In this document: one piece after another, positions 1 through 7,893 of the stretch | How the letters are laid out: every line of letters starts with the position of its first letter | Position numbering within the stretch: the first letter of the stretch is position 1 | Source: Paracoccus litorisediminis | GTDB taxonomy: Bacteria; Pseudomonadota; Alphaproteobacteria; Rhodobacterales; Rhodobacteraceae | Length of the DNA: 64,000 nt | Direction of reading: 5' to 3' | Assembly (NCBI RefSeq): GCF_009711205.1 | Contig: NZ_WMIG01000003.1 | Location: 186,001-250,000 of the forward strand | The notes under the pieces: model-generated | Told to the model about the DNA's origin: nothing | Databases searched by the model: none | The model's input: only the letters and a program-made list of their open reading frames with translations | Translations under genes and position numbers: made by a program

Positions 1-2
1 CG

Positions 3-2237
3 GTGCTGGTGGGCAGCGGCAACGGCGTCGTCTCGGTCGCGGACAGCGTCTGGGCGCTGCTCAACGCGGTCGAACAGGCCAACCGGCTGCTGGACCCCAG
101 CCTGCAACTGCGCGAGGTCGAGGTCATCGAGGCGGTCGAGCAGGTCGCCGTCACCGCATGGCACGCCGTCCGGAACCGGGTCGACCGCATGCAGGGCACC
201 TTCCAGTTGGCCGGGCGGCTTGAGGAACGCGAGGGCCGCTATCGCCGCACCGGCCCCGAGGCCAATCCCGACAGCTGGATGGAAATCACCATCACCGCCC
301 CCGACCCGTCCGGCCAGCCCGGCGCGCCGCCCTCGGCCATTGGGCCGCTGCATTACCTGCTGGTCGATGGCCGCGCCCGCGTCGAGGCCGAGACCGTCGC
401 CACCAACCGCCGTCTGGTGCGCCATTTCGCCGCCCAGATCCCCAGCCAGCCGGGCAGCGGCGACGCCAGCGGCATGTCGGCGGGGCGCACCCTGTTCGAA
501 CTGCTGTGGCCGGCGCGGCTGAAACAGCACAGCCTTGAGGATCGCAACCTGCGGCTGGTGCTGGACCGCCAAAGCGCCGCCATCCCATGGGAGATGCTGG
601 ACGACCGCCGCGCGGACGAGGACGGGCTGGTATCGGGGCTGCTGCGCCCGCCCTCGGTCCGTTACGGGGTGCTGCGGCAGCTGGTCTCGCAGATGGGTCG
701 CCCCGCGCCGCCGCGCCGGCATGGCCAGCGCCGCGCGCTGGTCATCGGCGATCCGCGCGGCGGCGGCAGCCCGCTGCCCATGCTGCCCGGTGCGCGGCGC
801 GAGGCCGAGACCGTCGCCTCGCAGCTGGAGGCCAATGGCTATACCGTCCAGCGCCTGATCGGCGAGGCCGCCCAGCCGCAAGACGTGGTCGCGGCGCTGT
901 TCTCGCGCAGCTGGAGCGTGATCCATGTCGCCGGGCACGGCGTCGTCGATTGGCAGCCCCGGACCGATGAGCCGCCGATGACCGGCATCGTGCTGGGCGC
1001 GCCGCCGCTGGACGTGCTGGAGGCCCCGCTGCTGGCACAACTGCCCGAGCCGCCCGACCTGTTCTTTCTCAACTGCTGCCATCTGGGCGCAATATCGGAG
1101 GCCGACCAGATCTCGGCCGCGCTCAGCCGCGACCGGCCCGGCTTTGCGTCCAGCCTTGCGGTGGGGCTGATCGAGCGTGGCTGCCCGGCGGTCATCGCCT
1201 GCGGCTGGCAGGTCGATGACAGCGCCGCCCTGCGCTTTGCCGCGACCTTCTACAGCCTGATCGGCGCGGGGGCGGATCTGGGCGCGGCGCTGAAGGACGC
1301 GCGGCAGGCCACCTTCCAGTCCAGCATCGATGCCGGTGGCCGCGACAATACCTGGGGGGCCTATCAATGCTACGGCCATCCCGGCTTCACCCTGACCGAC
1401 GACCGCCGCGACCCCGACAAGCGCAAGCCCGACCCGGCCTCGGCCAATGAGGCCTTGGCGCTGTTGCAAGCCGAAACCGCCCGCAGCACGCCGATGCTGG
1501 ACCGGGTGGACGATATCGCCGCCCGGATCCGCGAATATGGCTGGCAGGGCCGCTCGGACCTGATCAGCGCGCTTGGCGATGCCTATGCCGCCAGCGGGCG
1601 TCTGGACCTTGCCATCGACAGCTATCGTCAGGCCGCCACGGCCGAGACCCCCTCGATGCCGGTCAGCGCCTTGCAGGAATCGCTGTGGCTGCCCTTGCGG
1701 CTGGGCGAGGACGGTCCCGATCTGGGTCCGGCCATCGCCGTGCTTGAGGCGCTCAACCGCAGCAGCGGGGCCAGCCTGCGCCGCCTGATCCTGCTTGCCG
1801 ACCTGCATCAGCGGCAGGCCAGCCTTGCCACCGCCGCGCCCGAACGCAGAAAGGCGCTGGAGGCGATGCTAATGGTGCTGGATCAGGCCATCGCGCAGGA
1901 CGCTGGGCGCGACGATGCGGCGCTGGACCAGTTGCGGCTGCGCGCCCTGCTGGGCCGCCTGCTGCTGGCCCGAGCGCCCAATGCCGAACTGTCCGAGGCC
2001 GCCATGCGTCAGGCCATGGCCGCAGCATCGCATCCGCTATGGCCGCTGATCCGCGCCCTGTCCGAGGCCGATCCCGCCCTGCTGCCCGGCCCGGCGCAGG
2101 TCGCGGGGCTTGATCCCGTCGCCCGGCGCGACCTGCTGGGGGCCATGCGGCTGGCCCATGCCACCTTGCGGGCGAATGCACCGCTGGCCCAGCCGCTGAA
2201 AACCTTGCTGGAAACGATGCGCGGGGTGGGGCCATGA
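3..2237 (+). CDS. CHAT-domain (caspase-like) protease, 5'-truncated by window edge
   Basis: The frame is open to the left edge, so the true start probably lies outside the window; 744 residues are visible. A CHAT peptidase domain spans roughly residues 160-460. The predicted catalytic His is in HVAGHG (308-313) and the Cys is the second Cys of FLNCCHLG (about residue 359). The tail has a TPR-like helical repeat (about 520-545, SDLISALGDAYAASG) and then Ala/Leu-rich helices. CHAT proteases are cysteine peptidases related to caspases and separase. The visible N-terminus (GSGNGVVSVADS) could be the end of an alpha/beta-hydrolase-like domain; this is a guess. The gene ends 334 bases before the sheath gene, on the same strand, so it probably belongs to the eCIS locus as a regulator, processing protease or effector. 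The protease family is clear; the role and substrate are unknown. Confidence 0.85.
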   Translation: MLVGSGNGVVSVADSVWALLNAVEQANRLLDPSLQLREVEVIEAVEQVAVTAWHAVRNRVDRMQGTFQLAGRLEEREGRYRRTGPEANPDSWMEITITAPDPSGQPGAPPSAIGPLHYLLVDGRARVEAETVATNRRLVRHFAAQIPSQPGSGDASGMSAGRTLFELLWPARLKQHSLEDRNLRLVLDRQSAAIPWEMLDDRRADEDGLVSGLLRPPSVRYGVLRQLVSQMGRPAPPRRHGQRRALVIGDPRGGGSPLPMLPGARREAETVASQLEANGYTVQRLIGEAAQPQDVVAALFSRSWSVIHVAGHGVVDWQPRTDEPPMTGIVLGAPPLDVLEAPLLAQLPEPPDLFFLNCCHLGAISEADQISAALSRDRPGFASSLAVGLIERGCPAVIACGWQVDDSAALRFAATFYSLIGAGADLGAALKDARQATFQSSIDAGGRDNTWGAYQCYGHPGFTLTDDRRDPDKRKPDPASANEALALLQAETARSTPMLDRVDDIAARIREYGWQGRSDLISALGDAYAASGRLDLAIDSYRQAATAETPSMPVSALQESLWLPLRLGEDGPDLGPAIAVLEALNRSSGASLRRLILLADLHQRQASLATAAPERRKALEAMLMVLDQAIAQDAGRDDAALDQLRLRALLGRLLLARAPNAELSEAAMRQAMAAASHPLWPLIRALSEADPALLPGPAQVAGLDPVARRDLLGAMRLAHATLRANAPLAQPLKTLLETMRGVGP

Positions 2238-2571
2238 CACCGCAGGGTTGACTCAAATCCCGGATGTCATATCCTGATTGCGTATCAGGACGATCCACAT
2301 TTCCGCCCATCGCGCCCGGCCCTTATCGGCCCCGCCCGATCCGGGTCATGGCGGGCGTCTTTGCCCGTCGCTTCTAGGACTTTCCTGCCGCAAGGGCCGC
2401 TTTGGCCCCCAGGCCATGCATGTCTGCCCCGGCCACGCGGCCGGACCGGAAGGCCGGACCACCCAAGTTCTTACATCGTCGCAGCCAGCGCGGGCGGGAC
2501 GGGGCATTCGGCCTCGGCCCCGGCTTCTGTCCCCCGCGATCCGTTGCCGACAGCAGCAAGGATCATGGATC
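2238..2571 (+). other. 334-base non-coding leader upstream of the eCIS sheath gene
   Basis: This is the only gap of more than 300 bases in the window. An open frame runs through it into the sheath gene from 2278, but that translation is Arg/Pro/Cys-rich and unlike a sheath N-terminus, so the stretch is read as untranslated. It holds the candidate promoter at its 5' end and a short GC hairpin (CCGGCC/GGCCGG, 2429-2444). No riboswitch family was recognised. Confidence 0.5.
2248..2275 (+). promoter_or_regulatory. Candidate sigma70-type promoter for the eCIS structural operon
   Basis: TTGACT (2248-2253) and TATCCT (2270-2275) are separated by 16 bases, just after the CHAT stop codon. This predicts a transcript starting near 2282 with a leader of about 290 nt before the sheath ATG. 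It was found by eye only; a 5'-end map would settle it. Confidence 0.4.
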
Positions 2572-4479
2572 ATGACCACCCCCCTGACTCCGGGCGTCTA
2601 TGTCCGCGAGGCCCCCGGCGGATCGCGTGCCATCGAGGCCGTGCCCACCGCCGTCACGATCTTTGTCGGCGAAACCGAGCGTGGCCCGGCGACGCCCACC
2701 GCGATCTCGTCCGAGATCCAGTTCCAGCGCATCTTCGGCGGCTATTTCCGCAATGACGGCGCAAACGGGACGGCGCGGCTGTTCATGCCCTATGCGGTGC
2801 GGGGATTCTTCGAAAACGGCGGCCCGCGCGCCTATGTGCTGCGGCTGGTGCCCGGAGTGGGCAATGCCGCCGCGACCGTGGCGCAGCTGGCGCTGGACGC
2901 CGAACGCGCGATCAACCTGACCGCCGCCGGGGGGGCAAGGGCGCGGATCGTGCAGGCCCGCGCGCCCGCCGCCAATGAACAGATCCGCATCATCATCGCC
3001 AATGCGACCGATGCCGATCCGCAGCATTTCAACCTGACGGTGCGCGTTTCCACCGACAATGGCGCGACCTTTGCCGACCGCGCCGCCAATCCGACCTTCA
3101 CCAACCTGACCACGGTGGCCGGGGATGCCAACAACGTCCTGACCCGGCTGGCGGCGGACCCGGACATCCGCTGGGCCGGACCCGCGATCCGCCCGACCAA
3201 TATCGCCGCCGGTCCCGCCGGCACCTTGCTGCCGCCCGCAGGCGCGGCAGGGGGCTCGTCCCTGCGGGCGCGCGGGCCGGGGATCTGGGGCAATGGCTTG
3301 CGCGCGGCGCTGACCGACAGCACCGATGGCGACCCGGCGCGCTTCAACCTGACCGTCTATTACCGCCCCGTGGGCGAGACGAACTTCACCGAGGTCGAGC
3401 GTTTCGAGGGCCTGTCCCCCGACCCCGCCGATGAGAAATACCTGATCGACCAGATTGCCCGCTCGGCCTATCTGGCCTGGGGCAATGTCGATCCGCCGCT
3501 GGCCTTCCGCCCGCGCAATCTGGGCCTGACCACCGGCACCACGCCGGGGGTGGAACTGGCGGGCGCGACCGGCGGCAATGCCGCATTCGGTGCCGCCAAT
3601 TACCCCGCCGCGCTGTCGCGTCTGGACGGAATCGACGATGCGGCGCTGATCGTCTGCGCCTCGGACGGGTTGCTGAACGCGGCATCCGACGCCGAATATA
3701 ACGGGCTGGTCAACGCGGTCTTGACCTATGTCGAGGCCCGGCCCCAGCGCGATCTGTTCCTTGTCGCCGACGCGCCACGCTCGAATGCCAGCGCCGACCC
3801 GGTCGGCACGGCGGTCGATCACGCAAGGAACGGCATCACCGGCTCGGATTTCCGGGCGCTTTACTGGCCGCGCATCGTGGTGCCCGACCCGGCGGGACTG
3901 GGCCGCAACCCGGTCCGCGCCATCCCCTCGGCGGGCCATGTCGCCGGGCTTTACGGGCGCACCGACGGGCGGCGCGGGGTCTGGAAGGTCGCGGCCGGGA
4001 TCGAGGCCGCCATTTCCGGGACCGTGGGGCTGGATATTCAGGTGCTGGACCGCGATCAGGACCGGATGAACCCGCATGGGCTGAACGCGCTGCGCACCGT
4101 GCCGGGCGCGGGCCGCGTGGTCTGGGGCGGGCGCACCGGGCGGCCATCGACCGAATGGCGCTACATCAACGTGCGCCGCACCGCGATGTTCTTGCGCAAG
4201 TCGATCTTCAACGGCATCCAATGGGCCGTGTTCGAGGGCAATGACGAAAGGCTGTGGGCGGCGCTGCGGGCCTCGATCGGGGCCTTCATGGAGGCGCAGT
4301 TCCGCAACGGCGCCTTTGCCGGCGAAACCTCGCGCGAGGCCTATTTCGTCAAATGCGACGCCGACACCACCACGCCCGACGATCAGGCGGCGGGGGTCGT
4401 GAACGTGCAGGTGGGCTTTGCGCCCCTGCGCCCGGCGGAATTCGTCATCGTCACCCTCAGCCAGATCACCCGCCGATAG
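2572..4479 (+). CDS. eCIS contractile tail sheath protein
   Basis: A 635-aa contractile sheath subunit (phage tail sheath family), which drives the tube outward on firing. The N-terminus TPGVYVREAPGG is the classic sheath start, followed by VGETERGP. The C-terminal domain (about 520-635) carries the hallmark WRYINVRRT, FEGNDERLW and the closing PAEFVIVTLSQ. The ATG at 2572 is chosen because AAGGAT lies 9 bases upstream (2558-2563) and the sheath signature starts at once; the frame continues open upstream to 2278 without homology. The protein is long for a sheath. Two related segments, DADPQHFNLTVRVS (about 147-161) and DGDPARFNLTVYYR (about 252-265), suggest a duplicated surface-domain insertion. 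Only one sheath gene is present, whereas Afp/PVC loci carry several. The tube gene follows 9 bases downstream. Confidence 0.96.
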   Translation: MTTPLTPGVYVREAPGGSRAIEAVPTAVTIFVGETERGPATPTAISSEIQFQRIFGGYFRNDGANGTARLFMPYAVRGFFENGGPRAYVLRLVPGVGNAAATVAQLALDAERAINLTAAGGARARIVQARAPAANEQIRIIIANATDADPQHFNLTVRVSTDNGATFADRAANPTFTNLTTVAGDANNVLTRLAADPDIRWAGPAIRPTNIAAGPAGTLLPPAGAAGGSSLRARGPGIWGNGLRAALTDSTDGDPARFNLTVYYRPVGETNFTEVERFEGLSPDPADEKYLIDQIARSAYLAWGNVDPPLAFRPRNLGLTTGTTPGVELAGATGGNAAFGAANYPAALSRLDGIDDAALIVCASDGLLNAASDAEYNGLVNAVLTYVEARPQRDLFLVADAPRSNASADPVGTAVDHARNGITGSDFRALYWPRIVVPDPAGLGRNPVRAIPSAGHVAGLYGRTDGRRGVWKVAAGIEAAISGTVGLDIQVLDRDQDRMNPHGLNALRTVPGAGRVVWGGRTGRPSTEWRYINVRRTAMFLRKSIFNGIQWAVFEGNDERLWAALRASIGAFMEAQFRNGAFAGETSREAYFVKCDADTTTPDDQAAGVVNVQVGFAPLRPAEFVIVTLSQITRR

Positions 4480-4488
4480 GAGGCAAGC

Positions 4489-4989
4489 ATGCCGACCTTC
4501 AACGTCAACGCGCATCGCATCGACCCCTACAAGAACTTCCGCTTCCGGGTCAGTTGGGACGGGCGCATCGTCGCGGCACTCTCCAAGATGTCGGCGGTCA
4601 AGAAGGCGACCGAAGCCATCGAATGGCGCGCCGCCGCCGATGCCGGGATCGTGCGCAAGATGCCCGGCCGCACCAAGTTCGAGCCGGTCACCTTCGAGGC
4701 CGGTCTGACGCATGACCGCCAGTTCCTTGAATGGGCCAATCAGGTCAACAACCCGCAGGGCGAGGCCGCCAACAGCCTGCTGAACTACCGCAAATCGGTC
4801 CGGGTCGAGGTGCTGAACATGCAGGGCACCCCGGTCATGGCCTTCAACCTGATCCGCGCCTGGGCCAGCGAGTTTCAGGCCCTGCCGGAATTGGACGCCA
4901 ATGCCAATGCCGTGGCGATCCAGACGCTGAAAGTCGAATACGAGACCTTCGCGCTGGACGAATCCGTCGTCGAGCCGGCCGAAAGCTAG
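4489..4989 (+). CDS. eCIS inner tube protein (gp19/Hcp-like)
   Basis: A 166-aa protein of the T4 gp19-like tail tube family; stacked rings form the inner tube propelled by the sheath. Evidence is the size, the start near an ideal Shine-Dalgarno (TAGGAGG, 8 bases before ATG), the N-terminus NAHRIDPYKNFRFRVSW typical of these tubes, and ANQVNNPQGEAA in the middle with a conserved acidic end. It sits directly after the sheath, as in nearly all eCIS and tailed-phage tail operons. Only one tube paralogue is visible; Afp/PVC loci have additional tube proteins. Confidence 0.95.
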   Translation: MPTFNVNAHRIDPYKNFRFRVSWDGRIVAALSKMSAVKKATEAIEWRAAADAGIVRKMPGRTKFEPVTFEAGLTHDRQFLEWANQVNNPQGEAANSLLNYRKSVRVEVLNMQGTPVMAFNLIRAWASEFQALPELDANANAVAIQTLKVEYETFALDESVVEPAES

Positions 4990-5005
4990 GGCGCGGGGCC
5001 CTGCC

Positions 5006-5749
5006 ATGCGCAGCCTTTGCGGACAGGACGAGATCGCCTTTCACGCCCCCGCGCCGGGGATGGGTCCGCATGGGCGGCTGGCCCGGCTGGCGGCGGATCT
5101 GGACCATGGGCCGCCGGATCTGGCGGCGCTGGACCTTGCGGCATGGGAGGCGCTGCTACTGGATCTGCGCGCCGCGCTGATCGGCCCGCGCATCGACGCC
5201 GAGGCCCGTTGCGAGGCCTGCGGCACCGGCAATGCGCTGATCTTTCCGGCCGCCGATCTGCCGCGCGCGCCCGGTGATCCGCCCGTGCTGGATGGCCGCG
5301 CCCTGTCCCTGACCCTTGGCGACCTGCTGGCGCATGAGGCGCGCGGGCTGACGGGCGAGGCCGCCCTGACCGCGCTTCTGGCCGCTGCAATGGGCCTGAC
5401 GCCCGATGCCGCCGCCCAGCGGCTGGCGCGGCCCGACCGCGGCAGGGTGGTGGCGGCGCTGGAAAGCGCGGCCTCGGGGCTGGGTCTGGAGATTGCCAGC
5501 ACCTGCACCGCCTGCGGCGCGGCGCTGGTGCTGCCCTTGGATGTCGCGACCTATCTGGACGCCGAGCTGCAATCCCGCGCCGCGCGCCTGCTGGACGAGG
5601 TGCATCTGATCGCCCTCACCTATCATTGGTCGCAGGCCGAGATCCTGTCCCTGCCACTGGCCCGCCGTCAGGACTACCTGCGCCGGATCATGGCCAGCCG
5701 CACGCTGGGCGATGTGGCGACCGGCTGGCCCGGCATCGGAGGCATGTGA
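5006..5749 (+). CDS. Zinc-ribbon eCIS baseplate/tail-assembly protein with DUF6760-like end
   Basis: A 247-aa protein. Two CxxC pairs, CEAC (69-72) and CTAC (167-170), lie about 98 residues apart and could form one split zinc site. The last 55 residues (VHLIALTYHWSQAEILSLP, then RRQDYL) resemble the small gp28/DUF6760-like protein that in other eCIS loci follows the tube gene. That assignment is from memory of the family pattern and is an inference. Position between tube and proline-rich/terminator genes fits a baseplate or assembly factor. The stop overlaps the next start (ATGTGATG), so the two are translationally coupled. Exact function is unknown. Confidence 0.7.
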   Translation: MRSLCGQDEIAFHAPAPGMGPHGRLARLAADLDHGPPDLAALDLAAWEALLLDLRAALIGPRIDAEARCEACGTGNALIFPAADLPRAPGDPPVLDGRALSLTLGDLLAHEARGLTGEAALTALLAAAMGLTPDAAAQRLARPDRGRVVAALESAASGLGLEIASTCTACGAALVLPLDVATYLDAELQSRAARLLDEVHLIALTYHWSQAEILSLPLARRQDYLRRIMASRTLGDVATGWPGIGGM

Positions 5750-6735
5750 TGCTGGGACCGCGTCTTTCGGCCCTGCTGGGGCCAGCACCTGCCGCGCCGA
5801 TCGGCCTGCGCCCGGCCAGCGCCGCACCTGTCGCCGCCGTGACCGCCGCCGGGGCTGCCGCAGATCCGGTCGAAAGCGCGCCGCCGTCCGAAACCACCCC
5901 AAGCGCCGCCCCTGACAGCGCGCCACGGCCCGCGCCCGATCCGGCCCCGAAACGCGCCCCCGCGCCGCCGCGTCCTGCGCCGCCACCCCCGCCCGAGCCC
6001 GACTACCAGCCGCCGCCGGTCGAAAAGCCAGTGCCAAGGCCGCCGCAGCGCCGCGAGACCTCTCGCCGCCTTGCCCCGGACCCAAGGCCGACGCCCCCGC
6101 CATCGGTCGACAGCACCCCGCCCGCCCGACCCAAGGCCCCGCCCGTGGCCCCCGCTCCGGTCGAAGCCGCGCCGCCCATCGCGCCGCAGACTGTCGCGCT
6201 GCCGCCCGTGACCGCCAAGGCCTCTGTCGCGCCCAAGCCGCCCGCCGACCCCAAACCGCCAGCGCCGCCGGCTGCACCCACCGCCACCCGGCCCCGGCCC
6301 GCATTCGGCCTGCCCGACGATCCCGCCCGGCTTCAGGCCACCGCCGCGCGGCTGGGGCTGCAGGCGCCGGAACCCCAACCACCCCCGCCGCAAGCCCGGA
6401 CCAAGCACGAACCCGCAGTGCCCGCGCCGCCGCCTTCGCAGCCTCAGGCGCGCGCGACCCCTGTTGAGCCACCCGCACCCCCGGCCCTGCGCCCCGCTGC
6501 GCCGCCCGTTCCCCCCGCGCCGCCCATGCTGCGTCCCGCCCCCGCGCCCGGCCCGGCGCTGCCTGCGCAGCCGCCCCCCGCCCAGCCCCGGCTGCGGGTC
6601 AGCATCGGCGCGCTGACCATCGTCACCCGGCCTGAACCCAGCCAACCGGGTGCGCAGACAGCGCCCTCGCGGCTTGGCCCGGTGATGCGGCGCGGACCCC
6701 GCACCCATTCCATCCCTCGCCCGGACGGAGGCTAG
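5749..6735 (+). CDS. Proline/alanine-rich eCIS accessory protein
   Basis: A 328-aa low-complexity protein, dominated by Pro and Ala from about residue 40 to 280 with poly-proline runs. The short ordered end has RLRVSIGALTIVTRP (about 283-297). A similar short motif (V-T-I-G-R-I-E-V-type) occurs in proline-rich proteins of other eCIS loci; this is recalled, not searched. It starts inside the stop of the previous gene (ATG at 5749). The proline-rich part is probably extended and disordered; a flexible linker, tether or scaffold in the particle is possible. No enzyme motif and no signal peptide was seen. Confidence 0.65.
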   Translation: MLGPRLSALLGPAPAAPIGLRPASAAPVAAVTAAGAAADPVESAPPSETTPSAAPDSAPRPAPDPAPKRAPAPPRPAPPPPPEPDYQPPPVEKPVPRPPQRRETSRRLAPDPRPTPPPSVDSTPPARPKAPPVAPAPVEAAPPIAPQTVALPPVTAKASVAPKPPADPKPPAPPAAPTATRPRPAFGLPDDPARLQATAARLGLQAPEPQPPPPQARTKHEPAVPAPPPSQPQARATPVEPPAPPALRPAAPPVPPAPPMLRPAPAPGPALPAQPPPAQPRLRVSIGALTIVTRPEPSQPGAQTAPSRLGPVMRRGPRTHSIPRPDGG

Positions 6736-6738
6736 GCG

Positions 6739-7893
6739 ATGGCGCGCTTTACCAACCTGCACGACGCGGGCCGCGCGCTGGCCGCCCATCTGCGGGCCCG
6801 GATTGCCCCTGCCTTGGCCGATATCACCGCCGCCCCGCCGATCGAGAACCCCGCGACGCAGGGCGAGGCGATCCGCATTTCCCTGTTGTGGGTGACGCCC
6901 CAGCCCACCCATCGCAACGACCCGTGGTATCTGGCCGAGGATGGCCAGCGCCGGGCACCGCCGCTGTCGCTCTCGGCCTATTTCGTGGTCACCGCCTATG
7001 GCAATTCCCCGGCGGGCGAACCGGTGCAGGCGATCAACCGGCTGGGTCAGGCCCTGCAGGTGATCGAGACCGCCCCCGACATCGCCCTGCCGATCCCCGC
7101 CGCGCCGAATATCGACCCGGTCCCCGGCTCGGGCCGGATGAGCGTGACGCTGGTCCCCGTCGCCGCCGACCTGATGGAGAAGATCTTTACCCCCCTCCAG
7201 ATGCGCCACCGCCCTTGGGCCTTGGTCGAGCTGGGCCCGGTGCAGCTGGAACGCCTGCACGCGCCCTTGCCCCCGCCCGATCTGGTCGCGCCGGGCGGCG
7301 TCCGGCTGGCCGGGCCTGCGCCCCTTGCCCGCCCCGCGATCACCGCGCTGCACCCCGCGCCGCTGGGGGCGGGACGACGGCTGCGTCTTGACAGCGCGCA
7401 GGCAGCGAGTGCTACCGCGCTGCGCATCGGGGCCGAGGTGCTGGTCTTTGCCGATGCCCCCGGACCGGGCCAGATCGCGCGGCCCGACAGTCTGGGGCGG
7501 ATCTTTGCGACCTATCCCGCCGCCGGGGCGACCGGGGCCGTCGATGTGGCGCTGATCGGGCCGGATGGGGCCTCGGATCCGCATCCGGTCAGCATCACCG
7601 CCGGGCTGGCGGCGCTGGACGCGCCCACGGACCCGCTGGCCACCGGCGCGGATCTGGTCCTGACCGGCGCGGGTTTGGCGGCGACGCAGCGGGTGTTCCT
7701 GTGGCCCGCGCGGGGCATCCGCTCTCCGCTTGAGGTGATCGACTTGGCCCCCACCACCGCCACCGCAGGGCAGGTCACGCTGGCACGGGCGCTGCTGGAC
7801 GCGGCGGGCCTGCGCGCGATCCCGCATCTAGTCGCGCTGCGGATCAGTCAGAACCGCTTCACTCCGGCGGTGCTGCTTGAGGTCGCGCCATGA
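6739..7893 (+). CDS. DUF4255/Pvc16-type tail terminator protein with C-terminal beta domain
   Basis: A 384-aa protein. The N-terminal ~190 residues match the DUF4255 (Pvc16 N-terminal) family: IRISLLWVTPQPTHRN, then LSAYFVVTAYGN, INRLGQALQVI and a closing RHRPWALVELGPV. In Afp/PVC this family caps the tube and sheath at the distal end and fixes particle length. Residues about 200-384 look like one or two Ig/IPT-type beta domains (ADLVLTGAGLAATQRVFLW). It begins 3 bases after the proline-rich gene and its stop overlaps the AAA+ ATPase start (ATGA). The family call is confident; the role of the extra domain is unknown. Confidence 0.88.
   Translation: MARFTNLHDAGRALAAHLRARIAPALADITAAPPIENPATQGEAIRISLLWVTPQPTHRNDPWYLAEDGQRRAPPLSLSAYFVVTAYGNSPAGEPVQAINRLGQALQVIETAPDIALPIPAAPNIDPVPGSGRMSVTLVPVAADLMEKIFTPLQMRHRPWALVELGPVQLERLHAPLPPPDLVAPGGVRLAGPAPLARPAITALHPAPLGAGRRLRLDSAQAASATALRIGAEVLVFADAPGPGQIARPDSLGRIFATYPAAGATGAVDVALIGPDGASDPHPVSITAGLAALDAPTDPLATGADLVLTGAGLAATQRVFLWPARGIRSPLEVIDLAPTTATAGQVTLARALLDAAGLRAIPHLVALRISQNRFTPAVLLEVAP

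Noticed and set aside
2563..5007. 814-aa open frame on the minus strand opposite the sheath and tube genes
   Set aside because: It is the mirror of two well-supported genes in a GC-rich genome, where antisense frames stay open for long stretches; composition is Arg/Gly/Asp-rich without family features.
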